From assembly GCF_921293095.1 (NCBI RefSeq), contig NC_060251.1, forward strand, positions 42,141,644 through 42,205,643: a stretch of DNA of 64,000 nucleotides, given 5' to 3'. The translations under genes were made by a program, and so were the position numbers. Shown piece after piece: positions 1-9,905 of this stretch (positions within the stretch are counted from its first letter, which is position 1; each line of letters starts with the position of its first letter). A model generated the notes under the pieces. That model was not told the origin of the DNA and made no database searches. It saw only the letters and a list, made by a program, of their open reading frames with translations. This DNA is from Ischnura elegans (Eukaryota > Arthropoda > Insecta > Odonata > Coenagrionidae).

Positions 1-104
1 ATCCCTATAGCACGTACATACAAGTGTATAACATCGGAAAGTAAAATAAAAACATAGAAAATCATTTTTAAATAAAAAATATAATAGCAGTAGACTATGG
101 ATAA

Positions 105-260
105 TTATTACAATCGACTTGTATTCGTGTGCAGTGACTGCAAAGAGAGAAGGAAATTACTAAAGCTAGTGCTCACGTCGAAGAGGAAGAACTATCAGGG
201 TTTTGAGAAAACGACTATTGTTTATCACAGCAACGTCTCTTGTGGGACTCCAAGAGCTAA
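105..260. repeat. Diverged dispersed repeat (partner at 7,362)
   Basis: The core around 110-140 (CGACTTGTATTCGTG, then TGCAGTGACTGCAAA) recurs at about 7,367-7,400 with few changes, and weaker similarity seems to continue downstream. No ORF or terminal repeat is visible, so the family is unknown. The rest of 1-300 shows nothing recognisable. Confidence 0.35.
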
Positions 261-550
261 ATAATAAACATCTGCGGCTGGGAAATATTCCTTTGTTTAT
301 TACCATAAGATCTGTGTGTGTGTGAATCTCGCATGTGGCCAATTGGTGCGAGGCAGGCCCTCCGGCCCCTCTCGGCTCCGTGAGAAAAACCTATGCATCG
401 TCGTGTGCCACGCGCCGAACGAGCGCATATTTCGCATTCCTGGACGAAGAATGGCGTCGGGGTCTCGGTGGGTGGGCCCGTCCCGCCATTCCGCCTCGAT
501 GGAGCCGAGGCTCTTGGTCGGGCGCCATCGGCGACGCCCTGAAGAGAACG

Positions 551-610
551 TCATCTACATCTACGAGGTAACGTGCAAGCCACCATCAGGGTGTATGGCA
601 CGGGGTGATT
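551..610 (-). mobile_element. CR1-type LINE 3' tail, variant with swapped outer stem pair
   Basis: Reading the minus strand, this is the end of the CR1-like family seen across the window: a TCACC box, a two-armed hairpin, then a GATGTA-type end. The outer arms read CCGTGC and GCACGT instead of CCCTGC and GCAGGG, so a C:G pair has become G:C while pairing is kept. The inner arms CACC/GGTG are unchanged. The body, which should lie at higher coordinates, is not recognisable. Confidence 0.65.
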
Positions 611-672
611 TCACACTCATCCTAACCTTTATCTTGAGCTTGAGCCCCCTCGGCACTGTCACTTGACGCTTA

Positions 673-1099
673 AGCCTGAATCACACGATCACTTTTCCCA
701 TCGCGAAAAGCGATCGCTCTAGTGATCATTTTTCTGAATCACATTGTCACCCCCTCCGTCGCTTTTCGCATCGTTTCCGATATCACAGTTCGTTGTCATA
801 GGACCCGCATCACGAAAATACATAGCGTGTTTGTTTATCTATGTCGTTCCCACAATTGTCAAACGCTGCGCTGCAATCACACCATACGGTCATGCGTTCT
901 GATTGGCTGATATGGGGTTTTAGGGACGGTTTTAGCGACGGAAAAAGCGACCGGACGAGGGATGAAAAATAGCGATGGGAATCCTCATCGCGATCGCGAA
1001 AAACAATTCCGGCGACGATCATTTTGCGAGTGATCACTCTAATAATCGCGATACTGATCACTTCCGCGACGAAAAAAAAATGATCGTGTGATTCAGGCT
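673..1099. mobile_element. Harbinger-like MITE, TTA target duplication (copy 1)
   Basis: Terminal inverted repeats start AGCCTGAATCACACGATCA and end with the complementary sequence at 1,081-1,099. TTA flanks both sides (670-672 and 1,100-1,102). A TWA duplication with short inverted termini is typical of PIF/Harbinger elements. The 427-bp interior is rich in CGATCGC-like words and has no transposase frame, so it is non-autonomous. Confidence 0.75.
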
Positions 1100-1102
1100 T
1101 TA

Positions 1103-2840
1103 CTTCTCCAAAGGCAATCGCGATTCGGCCAAGGCGTAGAAAAAATATGCTTCAAGATTGTTTTGCAATCACACAGCTAGGAGAGGGCCTTGTGCGCTTC
1201 AGCCCTCCTCAAACCACCAACGACCCCCGAAAAGTTTTGTGGCCCCTTGTGGTGACTGCCCACGATGCATTTGCTGAGGAGGCCACCAGTCGAAGGGCTC
1301 TGAAACTATAGAAAACTTACTTTCGACATTGCGATGGAAGTGCCTTTTTCCTTCAGCTCGCTGAGAAGGGCGACATTGTGTGTAGAAATGCATATTCGCC
1401 CTATTGTTCGTGAGATTAAGACCCGGTCCATTTGGTATTGAGAGATCTGACGGCACCTCCCCATGCCCGTCATCCGACCAACTGTACTAACCAGGCGTCG
1501 TGCTGCCTCTATCGACGACACTTAGAACAGAAGCTAGGAGTGTGAGCTTGCTCTTAAAGGCCCACTTCGGAAAATAGACAAGGCCATCAGGAGAACACTG
1601 AGAATGATTACCACATTCCCAAAGCTGGCAGGAAACGACGCCTTTGTATCTGGCAACGGAGGAGTCGCCGCTGGAAGAAAAACTGAAAACATAGCGAAGA
1701 GCTTCTATGAAAAAAACATCATCTTCCCAAATCGACGACATTGCTGCTCTCGGAGTAGCGAATATCAACTCATGGGATCGCTACTGACGACCGGTATCTT
1801 CTACGGGAGATCCGGATCACCAGCCACCCACATGGAATTCATAATTCCCAGTCCTGGACGACAGGGCAAATAAATATGCCGCAACATCATAGTGCCTGAA
1901 AAGGCGGAATGATGAAAAGATTAAAGCAATCATCTGAGAGTGCTAAGGGCACAAACATGCTACCATGAATTACCTACCCTCAATGCACCAAAAATTGTCA
2001 GCTACTAGGGTTGGCGAAATTTGAATGGAGGTAATTCATTGTAGCTTGTTTGTGTCCCGAGCACTCTCCTTGTAGCTTCTGGTCTGACCGCGTGTCGTTG
2101 TCCTGTGTGCTTGGCCTGTGTTCGGCAAGCGAGCGCCTAGTTCTGATTAAGGCTAGTATGAGTGCTGAGATACTCAGTTGCTGACAAATACCTTAGAGGT
2201 AAATCACAGGATATCATTTGGACGCAGATGATTCTTTAACCATCTGTCGCGTATCCTTCTGGAGAATTCACCATCATTTTACGCCGAGAAAGCCTCACAT
2301 CGTTTTTTGCAATCCCTGCCGGCAATGGCCTGACCGTGTTTGGTCCATCGAGGGGAGTTAATTCATGCCTTGGAGTACGCTTTCAGATTTTCCTCTTCCC
2401 GAGCGTAGAAATTTCAATGATTCCTCCGCCTCTCCGTCGATCCCATGTAAAGATTATGTTTAAGCTTTCCGCGTGATGACCGAAGAGGCGAGGCGAGGAA
2501 TTCTCTGTCCAAAACTTTCGCGCGTGAAAATTGCGTACGCCAAGGTCGCCGCCGACCTAACCGGATGTTTGGGAGAAACTTCAGAAGTGCCGCGTCGCTC
2601 GTTTGAGTGTGCGAGCACCACGATTTCAAGGATTGACCCCGCTGGAGGCACGCCTTCCTCGGAAGATGCTGGAGGGAGAGTCAAGGATGGATGATGATGG
2701 AGAATTGGCTTGATGCTGCGCTGTGACGCCCGAAATCCTGCGATCTTCACCCAGGAGAGCGTAGGAGTTTTGCCTCGTTAACAACAACTCAAAGCGACTT
2801 AAAATGTCCATCGGGTGAAATTTAAAAAAAAATTAAAAAT
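1103..2840. other. No recognisable gene or repeat
   Basis: Several short frames occur on both strands, but none shows a recognisable domain, splice context or codon pattern. The moderately GC-rich stretch at 1,180-1,560 could be a decayed element, but no terminal structure was found. Confidence 0.5.
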
Positions 2841-2847
2841 TCGGGTG

Positions 2848-2900
2848 CGAATGCCGGGTTCGAATCCCGGCTAACAGGGGATGTCCCTCAAGTGTCACTA
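2848..2900 (+). repeat. tRNA-derived SINE fragment (B box)
   Basis: GGTTCGAATCC at about 2,857-2,868 is a perfect RNA polymerase III B box and is flanked by a T-arm-like GC stem (GCCGG, CCGGC). No A box or acceptor stem is present, so it is a SINE or tRNA remnant, not a tRNA gene. Confidence 0.5.
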
Positions 2901-3080
2901 CTAGATTTCGTTCGAATTTTGATAGATATGAAATGGATAACCATGAAATGTAGTTTTTATTTCAGCTGCCCACGATTAAAACTTTTCGAGGTATTAGTGA
3001 CGGAAAGTACCGAGAAAACACCTAAATGTATGCCACCCACAACAAAAAAATAGCACCTTATACTCATTGTCAGTTGCTAG

Positions 3081-3136
3081 GATGAATAACATCTACATTT
3101 ATATACATCCACATTTATATGTAGATGTTATTCATC
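3081..3136. repeat. 18-bp perfect hairpin
   Basis: GATGAATAACATCTACAT (3,081-3,098) is exactly complementary to 3,119-3,136 across a 20-nt AT-rich loop. It may be a small foldback element or cruciform-prone site. The arm contains CATCTACAT, resembling the CR1 terminal microsatellite. Confidence 0.7.
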
Positions 3137-3372
3137 GTAAGGATTGGTGCGCAACATTGAAATTTTCTACTTTTAGTGGTGAATCATGTAATCGTTTAAA
3201 ACAGAGCTACTAAAGAAATTTGCCTAAAAAACTAACGCCATATACTGAGAAATTAAAAACAAAATTATATTCCATATGGAAATTAAGTTAATAAATTAGA
3301 GTGAGATCGAACAAAATATCAAATGTCTGATTATATAATATTGTATTGTTATCAGAAGCAAGCAAGTGTGCA

Positions 3373-3573
3373 AAATTCGATATCTCCACTGCAAAAACGC
3401 TCAACAATCGCCCACCGAATCAAATCCGCTCATCTAGTAGCCCTAATAGTAATCCGCTCATCTAGTAGCTCTAATAGTAATCCGTTCATCTAGTAGCTCT
3501 AATAGTACAAGATGAGCGGATTTGATTCGGTGCGCCATTCTTGAGCGTTCGTACAGTGGAGATATCGAATTTC
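3373..3573. mobile_element. Foldback element with ~63-bp inverted arms and internal 28-bp tandem repeat
   Basis: The left arm (AAATTCGATATCTCCACTG onward) and right arm (ending about 3,573) are nearly complementary over about 63 bp. Between them lies a 28-bp unit (starting CCGCTCATCTAGTAG) repeated three times at 3,426-3,509, with C/T variants. The last unit abuts the right arm. No coding capacity and no clear target duplication. Confidence 0.75.
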
Positions 3574-3939
3574 AAGCCGATCCGACAATGGAAAGTGGGT
3601 TAAAAATCTATTACTAGATTCCATCGATGAAACAGACGAAACAAGTTACGGAGAAGCGTGAAAAATGATCATATATCTCTAGGGAGAAGCCAATTTCAAG
3701 GAAATCCTATAATCGTATCTATAAGCATCAATATGAACTGTTTTAAGTTCTCTTAAATCTATTCCAAGATTGGTTCACGGTCTCAGCTTTTATCGGATGA
3801 ATTTTTCACTTATAGGTCTGAGTTATAGTTTTTAATTAGCGGAAGAAATGGAATTTTGGCTGCAGACATCTTTTTCTTAAACTAACGCAGTAATTCACCA
3901 ATTAATAGAGATTTTTTTCAAGTAATCTAGAGTATAATG

Positions 3940-4690
3940 TAGGTTCGAAAGTCCGATTGCAGGAACATCGAAGGGCTACTAAAAACAAGCAGCACCAACT
4001 CTCAGCCATATCTGAGCATGCTTAGAGTGAACCTGGACATAACATCCTCTTTGAAGCAGTGGCGGATACAGATGGGGGCGCGCGCCCCCCCCCCCCCCCT
4101 TGCGGGTCCGCCCGTATTGCCGAACATTGCAAAACCACAATTGTAAATTTTTTATATCATAAGATGGCATTGTCTTTTACATGTTTATAATCACTTTAAA
4201 TAAAATTTTCATATACTTTGCCTGTGACTTGATCATCTTTTATTACGATAAAAGTAAAGACAACTCAAGATATGTTGCGCCCCCCCCCCCCCTTGAGTTT
4301 TTTCTGTATCCGCCACTGCTTTGAAGACGTCAGGATAATAGCTAAAGAAAATAAATACTTCCCTCGCCTGATCAGAGAAGCTATTGAGATAGCGAAAACG
4401 CAGGCGAATTTCAACAGGGATCAAGGCTACAGCCTGCATATCGTATGGAAGAGGATTCTCCGACCACCAACAATGAGAGATGGACAACCGACCAATGAGA
4501 GAGCAGCAGCGGGTCAGGAGCCGCCGCCGCCTATATAAGGCGGAAAATTTTATGCCTATAAAAGGCGAAAAAAAATGTCCGAGTTTCACCTTCGACCTGA
4601 AGACGCTGACTGCAATGTCAGCGAAACCGTTGTCACTAAAACACAACAAACGCGGTGAAAACCCAAATAGAATGGAGAGATAATCTAGAG
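3940..4690 (+). pseudogene. Penelope-like element 3' remnant (GIY-YIG C-terminus), split by a MITE
   Basis: Conceptual translation of 3,965-4,056 gives an EHRRATK-type stretch with one internal stop. After removal of the MITE at 4,057-4,318 the frame continues as FEDVRIIAKENKYFPRLI, REAIEIAK and NFNRDQGYSL. This pattern is known from the C-terminal GIY-YIG endonuclease region of Penelope-like retroelements. The reverse transcriptase part is missing, so the copy is 5' truncated. The downstream non-coding tail (4,540-4,690) carries a hammerhead-like core at 4,597-4,627. Family assignment is from remembered motif resemblance; a profile search would settle it. Confidence 0.55.
4057..4318. mobile_element. 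hAT-like MITE with exact 8-bp target duplication
   Basis: The element begins CAGTGGCGGATACAGA and ends with the complement TCTGTATCCGCCACTG. CTTTGAAG flanks it exactly on both sides (4,049-4,056 and 4,319-4,326). An 8-bp duplication with CAGTG termini fits the hAT superfamily. Long C runs lie just inside each end. At 262 bp with no frame, it is non-autonomous. It interrupts the Penelope-like remnant. Confidence 0.88.
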
Positions 4691-5117
4691 TATATATTGA
4701 AATAAAATTTACCTCACTAAATTCGAAAAACTTTTTTTCAGACGTTACTGGGTTGATTAGCTTTACTGACCTGTAATTCGATGAAAATCTCATCTCTTTA
4801 TTCTCTGGAGTTCCCAGTGACGTCGAACACGTGTCGCCTTTCGACGTAAGGATTTCGTTTCTCTGGCCGAACCTGTTCGGGTTTGAAGTGCGCACCTGCG
4901 TGAGAAATACCCCGCCGTCTGATCCCATTCTCTGTTCGAATCGTCCCACCCATACCACGATTTGCGTCTCCTGTATCTGAATGAGATCAACTGCGATTTC
5001 TCTTGCGGGCTCAACTCCAGAAACCAGAGCCCGAAGTCTCTTGCGGCTAGTGGATTCTTAGCTTCGCTGAACGATTCTGTGCAATCTTTCACTTCATCAA
5101 ATCGCTCTCATGTTTTA

Positions 5118-5351
5118 AGGCCGTTTTACACGGTACACGGAATTGCGCAATCTGACGTACGTGCGAAGGCGCAATCAAAATTGCGTCGTGTAAAGCGGTG
5201 AATTGCTAGAACACATGCGAGAATGCGTGGATGCGAGACGGCAAAATAGCCCATGTTCTAATTTCGTTCATGCATTCGCGCAATTCCGCGCCATTTTAGA
5301 AATTAATGCAGCTCTAACCTGCGCAATCCCTTGTACCGTGTAAAACGGCCT
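5118..5351. mobile_element. Harbinger-like MITE, TTA target duplication (copy 2, different family)
   Basis: Inverted termini AGGCCGTTTTACACGGTAC are flanked by TTA at 5,115-5,117 and 5,352-5,354. The 234-bp interior is rich in TGCG/CGCA words and non-coding. A related single terminus occurs at about 37,548-37,561. Confidence 0.8.
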
Positions 5352-5365
5352 TTAGAGAAGTATGA

Positions 5366-5440
5366 GATGCAACCAGCCGAGTGGTTATGGTCTTCGACAG
5401 CGATCGTTGGTCATTCGGGTTCAAATGATAATTTCAAACA
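5366..5440 (+). repeat. tRNA-Ser-like SINE head
   Basis: GCCGAGTGGTTATGG looks like a type II tRNA A box, and about 35 nt later CGGGTTCAAATGA matches a B box. The 3' acceptor side does not close into a stem, so this is a tRNA-derived repeat, not a functional tRNA. Confidence 0.5.
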
Positions 5441-5922
5441 AAAAATGGAAGAGAGAATTTTAATACGGTTTGTTGTACTTTGACTTGTCCATTTTGAGCA
5501 TGTTGGGACGGCAAATATCAGAAAAGTTACAAAATTTATAATACACTGCGAGCTACTTCTATATTCTAGTGAAAATAACATGAGAATATGAAAGACAAGA
5601 AGTTACAAAAGAAGTTATACTACTTTCGAATGGTTTGCATGCATCGAAAAATTCGATTCAATTTAAACGCATTATCTGTCATTTAAACGGGTATGTGGAT
5701 GCTAGAATTTTCAATTTTATCCGTTCGAATTAATAAATTTTCCTGCGAGATATACTCCGCATAAATAATGAAATCTCAGGAAAAGTTGAGGTTGTACAGA
5801 AAAAAATATTGAGACCGTGAGAGTAGTAGCTAGTCGTCAAAATGACGGATTCGGTACTTGTAGTGTTAAGCTGGGTTTACTCGACGCGGTAACTAGTATA
5901 GCAGCCGACTTTGAAACATTGT

Positions 5923-6627
5923 GGATTTCCACCGGGTCAGGTTCTCCAACTCCATCTCGGCGGACGTTTCGATGATCGAGTTGTCCATCGTCATCAGGGC
6001 ATTTCCTGATGACGATGCCAGGTATGTGAAAGGTCGTTACGATAGTCTTGTTAGTGTAAGTGACCTGTTAGATAAACTCGGATGGGAATCTCTGTCGTAG
6101 CGTAGATTGAAAAATAAACTAAACCTTTTAGATAAATTCAAGAGCAGTGTCTTTTCTGACGAAGTTAACCATATCTTACGGACGCCAACATACTACGGAA
6201 GATCAGATCATGTAAATAAAATAAGAGAGATAGATTGTATAACAGACAGATTCCGAATGTCATTTTTTCCACGATCAATAAGAGATTATAACGGCAGCAA
6301 TAGAACTCGTAAATAGATTGCATGACTTGTAGTGTAGCCTACTAACCTATGTAAAACTTAATGCATGTTTCTGAATTTCTATTCTATATTCTATTTTTAA
6401 CAGCATATAGTAGTATAGTTTGTTATTATACGGGACGTTTTTTGGACGGTGTGGTGTGCATGTGGGAGCCCAAATGCATGCTGCATGCTGGTGATTGATC
6501 ACCCCCTGCCATACACCCTAGAGGTGGCTCGCAGGGTATTATGTAAATGTAGATGATGACGATGGACAACTCGTTCATCGAAACGTCGGCCGAGATGGAA
6601 TTGGACAACCCGACCCGGTGGAAATCC
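5923..6627. mobile_element. Long-armed palindromic MITE split by a CR1 copy
   Basis: The left arm (5,923-6,017) starts GGATTTCCACCGGGTC. The right arm (6,563-6,627) ends with its complement. Without the CR1 insert at 6,018-6,553 and one copy of the duplicated ATGACGATG, the two halves form one palindrome with arms of about 80 bp and apex GCATTT. The core contains GACGTTTCGA and CATCGTCATCAGG, similar to the element at 16,241-16,399. Confidence 0.75.
6018..6553 (+). pseudogene. CR1-type LINE, 5'-truncated copy in a MITE
   Basis: The copy begins at CCAGGTATGTGAAAGG, matching codons near residue 917 of the intact ORF2, and runs through the ORF2 C-terminus (YYGRSDH, FFPRSIRDYNGS), the stop near 6,314 and the full 3' tail. 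A TAG replaces a codon near 6,098. ATGACGATG flanks it on both sides, a likely 9-bp target duplication. Confidence 0.85.
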
Positions 6628-6639
6628 CGAGTAACCTTC

Positions 6640-7955
6640 CACAATAGGGTAGTTTCCTTCATCGAAGAAAACGAAAGGCATTGATTGCGATTCGTTACCC
6701 ACCATTAGTGTATTCATAATACACAAATTATTTGGTTTTTGAAATACCGGTTTAGACGAATGGCGAGGGCCAAATTTTATCCTCATTCGAACAAGGCCAG
6801 ATTGGCGCCCATGCGATGCCACTCCACGTGACGTCACAGGGACCTAGTTTCTACACGAGAGGACAGGAGTTATACATCGTCTGAGGTTACCAATGCATGC
6901 AAGAGGCACAGAGCTCAGGGGAACATGTCTTAATAATAACCTATTAAAACTGGCTAAGGTCGGAAAGTTTTCTTCGTTTGATAAGGTATTAATAAACCTT
7001 TTTTAAGCCAAGCGCTACCAGATAGCATGGCACTCAGCAACCCGCTAGCATCCTGCGTCGTATCAGCGCTCAGAGCCTCTCCAAGGTCACCTCACAAGGC
7101 GGGAGGGGGAACCAGAAATGCGTCACACGGACTTTTTTCCCATCATTCCTACTTACGCGTCGCGTTTTCGCGCGCTTGAAATTTTTCACTTTTCATTTAA
7201 TCGCGAAAAATAGATATCGTCATTTAAAAATCTAAAAGCGTGAAATACGTACTCCAGGAGTAATAATCTTTTGATTTAGGCAATAAAAAAATAATAGGAA
7301 ACCACCCTATTCTAAACGCCGGGAAAGCCTGCGATCATTCTTGACTTTGAAAAAGTATTACCCTCGACTTGTATACGTGTGCAGTGACTGCAAAAACTGA
7401 ACGAAACTATCGAGGACGTGGTGGAACTTGAGTCGATCAAAAACCGAAGTTGAAGAAGTTCTTTGCATTTGGTAGGAATCGATTATAATAAATATTTCGC
7501 AAACGGCAACGTTGTTTTGACTAAGAAGGCAAAAAGCGTAGCTACAGCTTGCTATTTTTTTTCTTCGTAAAGAAGGAGCAACTTAATCTTAAAGTTAATT
7601 ATATTTTCTCACGTATCATAGAAGATAAATTATTTTAATTCCACACCCGTCATTTCTTTTTTTCTATTTTGCCATTATGGAGCGTATTCCATTTTAATCA
7701 TTGAGTGTAGGTCTTGAGAGAAATGAAATGCAATTCATGCCACCGTTTTAGTTTATTTTTAAACGTTCGGCTTGAAATGAAATTTAAAATATAATTTTGA
7801 TCTTTAAAAAATATAGGTTTTTAACAATATTTTTGAGTAAAATCAAGAAAGAAATACATTCAGAGGTAAATTATAAAAAAGGAAACCATAATTTTGACAC
7901 ATACCTTTTTTGCGATGTTTATTATTTATGGTTGCTAAGTTTATGGAAATTATGG
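6640..7955. other. No recognisable gene; partner of the 105-260 repeat at 7,362-7,515
   Basis: The sequence is AT-rich with no supported coding frame. The stretch starting CTCGACTTGTATACGTG at about 7,366 repeats the sequence at about 109. Confidence 0.4.
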
Positions 7956-7958
7956 TTA

Positions 7959-8389
7959 TACCTCGTTCAGATTACGATTGTTCCAGCAATCGTTGGAACT
8001 ATCGTGCATTCACACAACGATGGTCAAAATTGTGCTGCCCTCTAGAGCTGACATCTAAAGTGAACGAGAAATTGACGGTTAGCAAAGCTGTTGAGGTATG
8101 CAGGGTCAAGATATTACCGTGTTCAGCGTGTATTTAACGAATAGTTTTTCTTCCGCCCATATTCTTCCTTGCTTGGACTAATCCATGGATAAGAAATGGA
8201 GCGAAGGGGGCTTCAGAAGATTTTCGTCTTTCTCTTGTCGCTTCCTCTTCCGGTCTCCCAGCGCCTAATCATCGTAAAGTGGCAACGTTCGGAACTACAA
8301 TAACTATTGTCAGGACATGCATTCACACTGCTAGTTCGGCCAACTATCGTTAGGACGATCGCTCTGACATTCGTAATCTGAACGAGGCA
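7959..8389. mobile_element. Harbinger-like MITE, TTA target duplication (copy 3, third family)
   Basis: Left terminus TACCTCGTTCAGATTACGA pairs with the right terminus (8,371-8,389) with one mismatch. TTA flanks both sides (7,956-7,958 and 8,390-8,392). It is 431 bp, non-coding, and similar in size to the copy at 673. Confidence 0.78.
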
Positions 8390-8392
8390 TTA

Positions 8393-9532
8393 CCCATCAA
8401 TTTTGATTATTTAAATAATAATAAATTTAGCTAAAACTGTCTCTATCCTTTATTATTTTACATTTTTTTTGTTGGAATCGTATTCCTGCGTATAGAATTC
8501 CTATAATGCATTCTTTTGCCCACCTTTATCCCTGCTTTCAGAATTCAGTCTGTTTTTGTTACTAGAAAATTACTCGTAACCCGGCTTTTTCACGCCAGTT
8601 TTCCTTGGCAGCAAAACATAGTCGAAAAGAAAAGTTCTTTCATTTTTGTCATGGAAAAATTTAGTTTTAGTCGAGCAGTGTAATGACTCTACCCAGTCGA
8701 CATCTACTAATTCTTAGCTACTACAATTAACTTGTCCACTACTTTACAGAGTTGCAGTTATTTTATCTACTTTTGGATCACTATGCTGTAGTTATTTTTT
8801 TCTTTTACACTTACTGTTACAATGAAACCAGGATTTGTGACTAGAAAACTATGCGTGGAAAATCTTTTTCATGGCTATGTATTTATTCATCAGCAAAATA
8901 TTTATAGTGATAAGTGTTATTTCATTTTTGTAACAAAAGAAAATATTAATTTTGTCCTCCAGTGAGATCCATCAGACACCGTTTACATCTGCATATTCGG
9001 AACGTATTCGGAAAGATTTTCGAGGAAAAACGTGCAACAGTGAAATCAAAAATACATCGGCAGGCATCTCTGGCTGCTTATCCGTTTTCCATACGTCCAC
9101 TCTTAGGAGAGTCGAATACTATAAATAATACACTTCCGTCTTCATTCTATTTTCATCCCTCCCGTTCGCAGAAAGAAATTCGGGTCAACGTCAGAGACGT
9201 GAGTTCTCCGCGTTTATCCACGCCCGGTTGGCGAATATTTCATGAGCCTGATGGAAGGGTTGCGGACTTAATTCTTACTCAGCGGATCACCACTTGCGAG
9301 CGCCACTCTTCATATAGCTACCGGATAGAGAGCTTTGTGGCCATACTTCGAGAACGCTCGTGAAAATTTAACCGCTTGCTATTTTCGATGGGAGATAAAA
9401 ATAATTTCTACGTCTGTTGAGCGAATGGCTTAGTCCGCTTTCCGAGTTCCGAACTTCTTCCCAGTCGGTTAATTTTTGATTCGCAAGGATAACCCCGGTC
9501 TGGTGGCGATATCAGTTTTTAAAAATTGGGGG
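8393..9532. other. No recognisable gene
   Basis: AT-rich sequence. A 133-codon frame at 8,962-9,363 lacks an ATG start and has no family resemblance, so it is not called. Confidence 0.4.
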
Positions 9533-9905
9533 CGAAGATAATGTGGGTTATTCCCGCGAACATTAATTGATTTTATGTACGAAGCATACTAATACATCAA
9601 CAATTTCTTTTGGCACTACGAAAAAATATGAGGAGAAGACAATCGGCGTTATTTCCGCTAGTACCAGTTGATGTTATATGTACGAAGCATTGGAATATAT
9701 CAACAATTTCTTTTTCCTCCTGTGAAAAGACAGGAGGAAAATAGTTGGTTTTTTTCCGCAAACTTTAGATGATGTTATCTACGAATCGTTGTAATATATA
9801 TCAACAATTTCTTTTGGTACAGTGAAAAAATATGAGGAAAATAGACAATCTGGGTTATTGCCGCTATTACCAGTTGATGTTATGCACGAAGCATTGCAAT
9901 ATATT
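9533..9905. repeat. Minisatellite, ~102-bp unit, about 4 copies
   Basis: The word CAACAATTT recurs at 9,598, 9,701 and 9,802 (periods 103 and 101). Each unit also carries a TACGAA/GCAT segment, an AATATATCAAC segment and a GAGGAAAATAG-like segment. Units differ by roughly 10-25%, so the array is old. It lies in an AT-rich region. Confidence 0.8.

Noticed and set aside
3426..3509. CRISPR-like regular repeats
   Set aside because: Head-to-tail 28-bp minisatellite without spacers, inside a foldback, in a eukaryotic genome.
4233..4958. 241-codon minus-strand frame
   Set aside because: It crosses a MITE terminus and is antisense to the Penelope-like remnant; no family resemblance. A chance frame.
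8962..9363. 133-codon + strand frame
   Set aside because: Begins with GTG, not ATG, with no family resemblance.
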